Assembly: GCA_949840935.1 (NCBI GenBank)
Contig: CATKXX010000005.1
Span: forward strand, 58,437 to 122,436
DNA length: 64,000 nucleotides
Source of the DNA: an uncultured Acetatifactor sp.
GTDB lineage: Bacteria > Bacillota > Clostridia > Lachnospirales > Lachnospiraceae
Direction: 5' to 3'
Shown here: positions 58,797 to 64,000 of the stretch, piece after piece
How the letters are laid out: every line of letters begins with the position of its first letter
Position numbering within the stretch: the first letter of the stretch is position 1
Notes under the pieces: generated by a model
Told to the model about the DNA's origin: nothing
Seen by the model: the letters and a program-made list of their open reading frames with translations, nothing else
Databases searched by the model: none
Made by a program: the position numbers and the translations under genes

Positions 58797-59105
58797 ATGG
58801 ACAAACAATCTACACTTTACCAGCTGATGGGTATGCGCATGAATGGCGTCATGAACGGGATCACACAGCGGGATGAGGATTACCAGGCACTGCTCCGGTC
58901 GGTTGATGAATACTCGGATAAGCTGGAGGCGATGCATCTTTCGGCGGATGCCATGAAGCTGGTCGACCGCTATGTGAGCGGATACAACGCCATTGGGAGC
59001 CGCTACGGGATGCTGTCATACCTGCTGGGCTTTTCCGACTGCCGGGAGCTGCTCTTAGATCCGGCACAGCCCAGAAAGGAGGCGCTGACAGATGGACTCT
59101 TATAA
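58797..59105 (+). CDS. ICE hypothetical protein (DUF6809-like)
   Basis: A 102-residue helical protein; the ATG at 58797 follows an AAAGGAGG site, whereas the longer frame from 58737 has none. The sequence (TQRDEDYQALLRSVDEYSDK, LSADAMKLVDRYVSGYNAI) resembles small DUF6809-type proteins of Lachnospiraceae ICEs, from memory. Overlaps the next gene by 14 bp. Confidence 0.6.
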   Translation: MDKQSTLYQLMGMRMNGVMNGITQRDEDYQALLRSVDEYSDKLEAMHLSADAMKLVDRYVSGYNAIGSRYGMLSYLLGFSDCRELLLDPAQPRKEALTDGLL

Positions 59106-59670
59106 CCTTTCCTACACCCTCGATCCTGAACAGTGCAAAACCCTTTCCGGTCTTGCCAGACGGTGCAGGGATATCAACGGCTGGGGGCCGCAGGAGCTGC
59201 TCCAGTATGCCGCCACGGCCAATTCACAGGCGGAGATAGACCTGAAACTGGATTTTTTGCAGGATGCGGTCGCACACTTGGAAACCGTGGAACACATGCA
59301 GGCTGAAAAAGACAGGGTGCGCATCACGGAGGAAGAGCGGGCAGTCTGCAGCAGGATTGCCGATGCCTTTGCGGAAATGTACAGCCTGGACCTCATGGTG
59401 CTGGACGCCGGGCAGTACGGCTTTGTAAAACTGCAGGATTACAGTTACCCTTTCGGTTTTGAGGAGGCCGGCATCTTCACCTCCGGCAGGGACCTGTTTG
59501 ACGACCTCTGGGGCGAATGGTATTCCCTGCGGCTCCTTGCACTCACGAAAGGCACACCCCTGGCCGATCTGGACTACCAGGACATGTTCCGCTGTCTGCC
59601 GGAAAATCAGCAAAAAGAGATCCTTGACAAACGGGAATATTTCCTTGGCCTGTCCGGGATCAGCCTTTGA
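59092..59670 (+). CDS. ICE hypothetical helical protein
   Basis: Unassigned protein of 192 residues, mostly helical and acidic (ARRCRDINGWGPQELLQYAA, LKLDFLQDAVAHLETVEHMQ), ending in a Leu/Asp-rich region. AAAGGAGG lies just before the ATG, inside the upstream gene, so translation is coupled. Member of a three-gene plus-strand unit with the XRE regulator. Confidence 0.6.
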   Translation: MDSYNLSYTLDPEQCKTLSGLARRCRDINGWGPQELLQYAATANSQAEIDLKLDFLQDAVAHLETVEHMQAEKDRVRITEEERAVCSRIADAFAEMYSLDLMVLDAGQYGFVKLQDYSYPFGFEEAGIFTSGRDLFDDLWGEWYSLRLLALTKGTPLADLDYQDMFRCLPENQQKEILDKREYFLGLSGISL

Positions 59671-59679
59671 TGAGGCCCC

Positions 59680-59928
59680 ATGAACAAGGCAGAACGGATT
59701 AAACAGGGCAGTTCCCCCATCATCGGCCAGAACATCCGCCGCCTGCGGGAACAGAAACGCCTGCGCAATTCAGACCTGGTGGCAAAGCTGCAGCTGGAAG
59801 GCATCCCCATCAGCACCAGCTCCCTCAGCAAGATCGAGCAGGGGGCCTGCAACCCTACCACCGCACAGCTGGTTGCCCTCCGGGAAATACTGGGGTGCGA
59901 TTACGGCGACTTCTTCAGCCCCTGCTGA
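59680..59928 (+). CDS. XRE-family regulator
   Basis: An 82-residue protein consisting of one lambda-repressor-like helix-turn-helix: IGQNIRRLREQKRLRNSDLV, SSLSKIEQGACNPTTAQLVA, LREILGCDYGDFF. It probably controls ICE genes, and is opposite to the transfer genes to its right. It lies nine bases after the preceding gene and before a strong terminator. Confidence 0.88.
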   Translation: MNKAERIKQGSSPIIGQNIRRLREQKRLRNSDLVAKLQLEGIPISTSSLSKIEQGACNPTTAQLVALREILGCDYGDFFSPC

Positions 59929-60052
59929 GTCCATCCCCTGCCCTGGTTTTCCAATCTCCCAGACTGTCCTGTAACTGCATATTCTTTCTCTGCCGGTAAA
60001 AACTTTCTTAGGGTGATACCTTCACCGCTTGTGTCATCATGGCATATCCCTT

Positions 60053-60095
60053 ATGCCGCCAGGAGGGCGCACTTCCCCCCTGGCGGCATTTCTTT
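60053..60095 (+). terminator. Strong intrinsic terminator
   Basis: ATGCCGCCAGG (60053-60063) pairs with CCTGGCGGCAT (60079-60089) with extra G-C pairs inside, then TTCTTTTTT. It ends the plus-strand XRE operon; its opposite strand may also end the convergent transfer transcript. Confidence 0.88.
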
Positions 60096-60102
60096 TTTGA
60101 TT

Positions 60103-60363
60103 TCAGCCGCCTTTCAGGGTAAAGAGCAGGCTGCTCCGTCCGCCGTTCTCCCGCCAGCGCTGTTCTTTTGTGACAAGCCCTGCCCGCACCAGGTCGTCAA
60201 TGGCCCTTTCCACCGTCCTGCGCGAAAGCTGCAGCTCCTTCGCAACCGTGCTGATGGCAGGGTAACACTGTCCCTCTTTGTTGCTGCGGTCTTTCAGGTA
60301 CATATACACCGCCTTTGCCCGGTGCGGCAGCTCTTTTGCATAGATCTCCGTAAAATATCCCAT
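60103..60363 (-). CDS. Winged-helix DNA-binding protein
   Basis: An 86-residue helix-turn-helix protein (AKAVYMYLKDRSNKEGQCYP, ISTVAKELQLSRRTVERAID, DLVRAGLVTKEQRW) of the kind found in replication initiator and ICE regulatory proteins. It starts nine bases after the coupling protein gene and shares its transcript. Confidence 0.8.
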   Translation of the reverse strand: MGYFTEIYAKELPHRAKAVYMYLKDRSNKEGQCYPAISTVAKELQLSRRTVERAIDDLVRAGLVTKEQRWRENGGRSSLLFTLKGG

Positions 60364-60372
60364 AGGCGCCCC

Positions 60373-62187
60373 CTAATCTGTCCGCAGGGGCATGCGCCTA
60401 GGCAGGCGCGAGTGCTCTTTCTCCTGGAGTGCAGGCGTATGGCCCTGGCCGCCCGTCCGGACCGCGCCTGGCGGCAGGGGCGGCTCCCCAGGTTCCCCAT
60501 CCTCCATTTCCTCATCCTCACGGCGGCGCAGGATCTCCTGTTCCAGTTCAAAGCGGTCAGCATAGAATACCTCCCTTGCCGCCCTCTCCGGCACCTCATA
60601 AGCCTCCCCGAATACGATCCCCCATTTTAAGAACAGCGGGAGCCTTGTCTGCATGGGGCAGCACCCGGTCTTGGCAAGGATGAAATGCCCTTTGGGGAGC
60701 GTCTTTAACTCGTCCGGGGACATCAGCGGCCGGCTCATCATCTGCAGGCTCTGGCTGGGGTCGTTCTTCCCCCTGGAGATGGAGCCGGACAGCACCGTCC
60801 TGTTCCCCAGGGCTTTGGAGAGGATGTCCGCGCTCTCCGAGTTGGGCGCAAAACCGCCGAAGAGGATGTCCTGGCAGTTGTCGGTGATGATGCTGGAGCC
60901 TTCCTTCCCGTAGTTCTTCTGCAGCTGTGCAAAGCTCTGGATGATGGGCACCATACTGATCCGCCTGGAACGGCCTGCGGAGAACATCATCTCCATGGAC
61001 TCGATCTTTGGTATGGTCCCGATCTCATCCGCAAACACCATGACCCGGTTCGGCAGCTTTCCCCCATGCTCGTCCGCAATGGAAAGCATTTCCCGGTAGA
61101 GCTGCTGGAGGAATAAGGACACCATGAAATACTTTGTGTTGTCTTCCTCCGGCAGCACGATGAAGATCGCCGCCTTATTGGTGCAGAAGGTTTCCGTATC
61201 CAGGGTGCTGTCAAAACACAGGATCTGCTCCATCTCGCTGTCCAAGAAAGCGTTCAGGCGGCTCATGGCGGTGGAGAGTACGGAGGCCATCGCCTGTTCC
61301 GCACTGTTCAGTGCCGCCCCTGCAAACCACCTGGCCTTGTGTTCGGCGGGCAGCTTATCCATCAGAAGCTGGAATAGGTTCCGGTTCTTTACGGGGGACG
61401 GCGCCATCAGGTCCTGGAGCAGCTTGAACACGGAGACGATGTGGCGCTTCTGGGGCGGGCAGTATTCCGCGATCAGCAGGATCACGGATGCCAAAAGCCC
61501 CTCCGCCGCGTCATAAAAGAATGCGTTCTGCCCGTAGCTGCTGGCCTGCGCGCCGTCCGAGCAGATGATGGTCTTGGCCGTGATCTTGGCATACTTCTCC
61601 GCCCTGGCCTTGGCCGCCAGGTTCCCTGTGTCCGCAAGGTATTCATCCATGTATTTGTTCACCATGGTCAGGATGTTGCCGCCGTCCGAGCGGGTGGGGT
61701 TGCGCAGGTCAAGGATGGATACCCGGTAGCCGTAGTAATCCTTTGCGATCCCCGCATAGTTGCGGAACAGGTCGCCCTTGGTGTCCGTGGTCACGAAGCT
61801 CATCCCGGACGCACAGGCGTATTCGATGTTGGGGTATAGAAAGTTGGCGGTCTTGCCAACGCCTGCGGCACCGATCATCAGGCAGTGGATGTCCCCCTCG
61901 TCCACCAATGCGGTGATGCCTGCCCCGTGTTTTTTGTACCCGACCACCAGCCCCTGTGCTGCGGGCAGGTTCTCGCCCCTGCGCCATCTCTCCGGCTCGT
62001 AGGGGACATGGGCATAGGTTTCCCGGATCTCCTTTTCCGTGGCAAACCGGGCCGTGCCGTGCTGGCCGTCCCCCACGGTCCGGGATTTGATCCCGTTTAA
62101 GGTGTAATAATGGGACAGCAGGGAGATGCCGCCGATGACGGCAAACATCCCCACGCCCATCAGTATCAGCATTACGACTGGCTGCAT
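60373..62187 (-). CDS. VirD4/TraG-type conjugation coupling protein
   Basis: T4SS coupling ATPase of 604 residues that brings the relaxase-DNA complex to the mating pore at the membrane. One N-terminal helix (about 4-25) replaces the usual two or more. Walker A GAAGVGKT is at 106-113, followed by FLYPNIEYACASGMSFVTTD and TKGDLFRNYAG; Walker B VMVFADEIGTIP is near 395, then SAGRSRRISMVPIIQSFAQL. The end is proline-rich and charged. It overlaps the DUF3991/TOPRIM gene by 16 bp. A definitive marker of conjugative transfer. Confidence 0.93.
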   Translation of the reverse strand: MQPVVMLILMGVGMFAVIGGISLLSHYYTLNGIKSRTVGDGQHGTARFATEKEIRETYAHVPYEPERWRRGENLPAAQGLVVGYKKHGAGITALVDEGDIHCLMIGAAGVGKTANFLYPNIEYACASGMSFVTTDTKGDLFRNYAGIAKDYYGYRVSILDLRNPTRSDGGNILTMVNKYMDEYLADTGNLAAKARAEKYAKITAKTIICSDGAQASSYGQNAFFYDAAEGLLASVILLIAEYCPPQKRHIVSVFKLLQDLMAPSPVKNRNLFQLLMDKLPAEHKARWFAGAALNSAEQAMASVLSTAMSRLNAFLDSEMEQILCFDSTLDTETFCTNKAAIFIVLPEEDNTKYFMVSLFLQQLYREMLSIADEHGGKLPNRVMVFADEIGTIPKIESMEMMFSAGRSRRISMVPIIQSFAQLQKNYGKEGSSIITDNCQDILFGGFAPNSESADILSKALGNRTVLSGSISRGKNDPSQSLQMMSRPLMSPDELKTLPKGHFILAKTGCCPMQTRLPLFLKWGIVFGEAYEVPERAAREVFYADRFELEQEILRRREDEEMEDGEPGEPPLPPGAVRTGGQGHTPALQEKEHSRLPRRMPLRTD

Positions 62188-63608
62188 ATCTGTTTTATCC
62201 CTCCCTCCTGTTTCTGGGCCTGCAGCTTTTCAGCCACAAAAATGTGGGCCCTGATGCATTCCATCGTAAGGCCCACACATTTTTTGACCAGCGTTTCCTT
62301 TTCCTCATCCGTTCCCGGCTCTGTTCCTGCAAAACACGCCATCACGCTTTCAAAGGCATCCTGCATGTCTGTAAGCCGGGATTTCAGGTTTCCCCTGTCC
62401 TTATGGGGCCTGTACCTGCCGCACAGGTTGTCGATGATCTGCCCCGGCGCAGCCTCCCGCCCAAGCTCCTTTCCGTACTTTTCCATGATCCTGACTGCGA
62501 TCCCCGCCAGGAGCAGGCCGTCCCCGTCAAAGGCATCCTCCAGCTGTTCCGGGCTGGTCCCCTTCTGCAGTGTCTGATAGATCCCGTAGTGGTACCGTTT
62601 CAGGGATTCCGCGGTGGCATGCCTGGGATCGATGCTTTCCGCCACTTCCTTGAGCGTCCCGCACCACGCCCTGCACTCCGCTATCCCCGGATGCTCCTTT
62701 GCCGGGATTGGCTCCATCCCATTCTGTGCCTTCAGGTCCTCATTCCAGTCCTTGTTGACGGGCTGCAGCATCCTCACGCGGACATCCGGCCGCTGTTCCT
62801 TTACGGCGTCCGCCAGCCGGTAGCTGTTCTCTATGCCTGCGGGGTCATGGTCCAGGCAGAGAACCACCGTGCCGGCCTGGGGGCTGTCCTTTAACGCCTG
62901 GAGCATGGCGTGTGCCGATATGCCGCTTAATGCCACATAGCTGTTCTCCTGCCAGCCTTTTTTGTGCAGCGTGATAAAGGACAGCATGTCGATGGGGGCC
63001 TCAAACACATAGACGGTGTTCCCTTTCCCCAGGTGCCGGAAGCTGTACCTGGGATCGCTGCCGTCCACGTTGCCCTTGAACGCCTCTCCTTTCGTATGGC
63101 TCCCCCTCTTATGGGCATGGCGGGCTGTCCCGTCCGCGTCATACCCCACAAACACCACGTTGTGGTATTTTGCGTCCTCATAGATCATCTTTTTCCCGGC
63201 GAAAGCGGAAACCACCTCCCGGTCCAGGCAGCGGCTCTTTGTCAGGTAGGCATATGCCCGCCGCATGTCCTGGTTCGCCTCCGGCAACGCAAAGGGCTTT
63301 GGCTCTTTTTCCCCTTCCGGCTCGCTGGTGCGGTATGCCTGCCCCTGCTCCCCGCCAAGGAGCAGGGTGACCGCCTCCGGGAATGTGCTGTTGTAATGCA
63401 TCTGCACAAAGTCGATGGCACAGCCCCCGGTCCCTGCCGCATGGTCATACCAGCGGTTGCCCCGCACCGTGATGCTGTGGTCGCTTTGAAGCCTTTTCTC
63501 CCTGCCGGAGCGCAGCAGCTTCTCCCCCTGGCGGGAGAGGAAGTCCTCCAGGTCTACCTCGTTTGCCCGCTGTTTCTGCTCGTCCGTAAAATAAACAAAT
63601 CCTGCCAT
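62172..63608 (-). CDS. DUF3991/TOPRIM-domain protein (primase-like)
   Basis: A 478-residue protein typical of Tn1549-like ICEs. Residues about 1-90 resemble a CHC2-like primase N-terminal fold (EVDLEDFLSRQGEKLLRSGR, HSITVRGNRWYDHAAGTGG); DUF3991 follows (about 120-200, VVFVGYDADGTARHAHKRG); a TOPRIM domain covers about 205-300 (VYVFEAPIDMLSF, TVVLCLDHDPAGIE) with its Glu and Asp-x-Asp. Likely acts in element DNA processing or replication. The ATG at 63608 has GGAGGTG before it; the longer frame from 63638 does not. Confidence 0.88.
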   Translation of the reverse strand: MAGFVYFTDEQKQRANEVDLEDFLSRQGEKLLRSGREKRLQSDHSITVRGNRWYDHAAGTGGCAIDFVQMHYNSTFPEAVTLLLGGEQGQAYRTSEPEGEKEPKPFALPEANQDMRRAYAYLTKSRCLDREVVSAFAGKKMIYEDAKYHNVVFVGYDADGTARHAHKRGSHTKGEAFKGNVDGSDPRYSFRHLGKGNTVYVFEAPIDMLSFITLHKKGWQENSYVALSGISAHAMLQALKDSPQAGTVVLCLDHDPAGIENSYRLADAVKEQRPDVRVRMLQPVNKDWNEDLKAQNGMEPIPAKEHPGIAECRAWCGTLKEVAESIDPRHATAESLKRYHYGIYQTLQKGTSPEQLEDAFDGDGLLLAGIAVRIMEKYGKELGREAAPGQIIDNLCGRYRPHKDRGNLKSRLTDMQDAFESVMACFAGTEPGTDEEKETLVKKCVGLTMECIRAHIFVAEKLQAQKQEGGIKQICSQS

Positions 63609-63763
63609 CCTTACACCTCCATTCTGCTTAAATGCCACACTTTTCCAAACCGAGTGCCTGCTGTATTTGCCGAAGTTCCACAGACACAGACATCCGGGAT
63701 GGAGTCACCACCATAATTGATCTGCTCATTGCCCACGGGAATAAATAATCTCCCTGGGCCGGA

Positions 63764-64000
63764 TCAGATCTGTTGCTGCACAGGCTCCCTGTCGTCCCTC
63801 TTGTGACCCTGGGCCTGCTTCTTCTCCGAGAGTCTGCGGCGGCGTTTTCGGTCGATGTGGAACGGGCTGCCCCCTGCGGCTCTGTGTACATCCTCACGGA
63901 ACAGCTTTTCCAGACGGTGCATCAGGCGGGTTGTCGCAAGGAACAGGTCGGGGTCCCGGAATGAGTCCATGTGCTCCAGCAGGAACGCCGCATAGATGTT
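63764..64000 (-). CDS. ICE hypothetical protein, C-terminal part (N-terminus off window)
   Basis: An open frame enters from the right edge and ends at 63764. The visible 78 residues are helical and very basic (MHRLEKLFREDVHRAAGG, DRKRRRRLSEKKQAQGHKRD). It lies 155 bp upstream of the DUF3991/TOPRIM gene on the same strand. Too little is visible to assign. Confidence 0.55.
   Translation of the reverse strand, partial: NIYAAFLLEHMDSFRDPDLFLATTRLMHRLEKLFREDVHRAAGGSPFHIDRKRRRRLSEKKQAQGHKRDDREPVQQQI

Larger units (their letters stand above)
44473..64000. mobile_element. Integrative conjugative element, left part (right end not in window)
   Basis: Begins where the ATPase gene is broken. Contents: a recombinase trio with helper, small accessory genes, MazF, sigma-like factor, an AT-rich cargo island, XRE and winged-helix regulators, a VirD4-type coupling protein and a DUF3991/TOPRIM protein. 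No relaxase or mating-pore genes are seen yet, so the transfer region must continue to the right. It is open whether the trio integrates the whole ICE or is a separate nested element. Confidence 0.75.

Noticed and set aside
63628..63729. 33-codon frame between the DUF3991/TOPRIM gene and the partial right-edge gene
   Set aside because: Too short, weak ribosome site and no supporting context.

Overview
The window looks like chromosomal DNA of a gut Lachnospiraceae-type Firmicute (Clostridium cluster XIVa relative). Grounds: moderate-to-high G+C coding DNA with strong AGGAGG-type ribosome binding sites; a Bacillus-type NagB; RpiR, MerR/TipAL and LytTR-DUF3021 regulators; many carbohydrate genes (GH8, GH2); DUF1848, CD3324-type and DUF3592 proteins; and an integrative conjugative element (ICE) with Tn1549-like gene content. 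The genus cannot be fixed from the sequence alone.

Layout. 1-6.3 kb is an amino-sugar and carbohydrate block: a sugar-ABC binding lipoprotein runs off the left edge, divergent from a nagB-nagA-ROK kinase-RpiR operon, followed by a GH8 exo-oligoxylanase. 6.5-17.8 kb is a mixed chromosomal region: DUF362 protein, a PD-(D/E)XK nuclease of the Rpn/PDDEXK-transposase type, a nitrilase-family amidase, an ABC exporter divergent from LytTR-DUF3021, a 954-residue lipoprotein, a TipAL-like MerR regulator and an OGG1-type glycosylase. 17.8-26.6 kb is patchy: a broken gene, an AT-rich metalloprotease gene bracketed by 23-bp direct repeats, a heterodimeric ABC exporter whose defects all fall in one ATP site, a possible small peptide gene next to it, and a 159-bp MITE that supplies the stop codon of an alpha/beta hydrolase. 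26.6-44.5 kb holds a WYL-helicase-nuclease, an Uma2 nuclease, DUF1848, a GH2 enzyme with an altered catalytic motif, a TRIC-type channel, a four-gene AMMECR1/Memo-radical SAM-permease-CoA disulfide reductase operon, and an FtsX-type permease whose ATPase partner is cut off.

From about 44.5 kb to the right edge the DNA is mobile. It opens with three overlapping tyrosine recombinases plus a TnpC-like helper (a recombinase-in-trio / Tn554-like module) bounded by inverted 12-bp repeats. ICE accessory genes follow (MazF, a resolvase-fold protein, a sigma-like factor, a 660-bp structured gene-free stretch), then an AT-rich cargo island (VanZ; a secreted DUF2712-like protein with an ABC ATPase, three membrane proteins and a winged-helix regulator), then transfer and maintenance genes (VirD4-type coupling protein, DUF3991/TOPRIM protein, small regulators). 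The other ICE end is outside the window.

The most promising candidates for undescribed biology are the 53.9-58.1 kb secreted-protein/ABC cassette, the trio recombinase module with its paired CATAC/GTATG sites, the structured region at 51.44-52.10 kb, and the WYL-helicase-nuclease. Calls rest on reading motifs and gene order; no database search was run.
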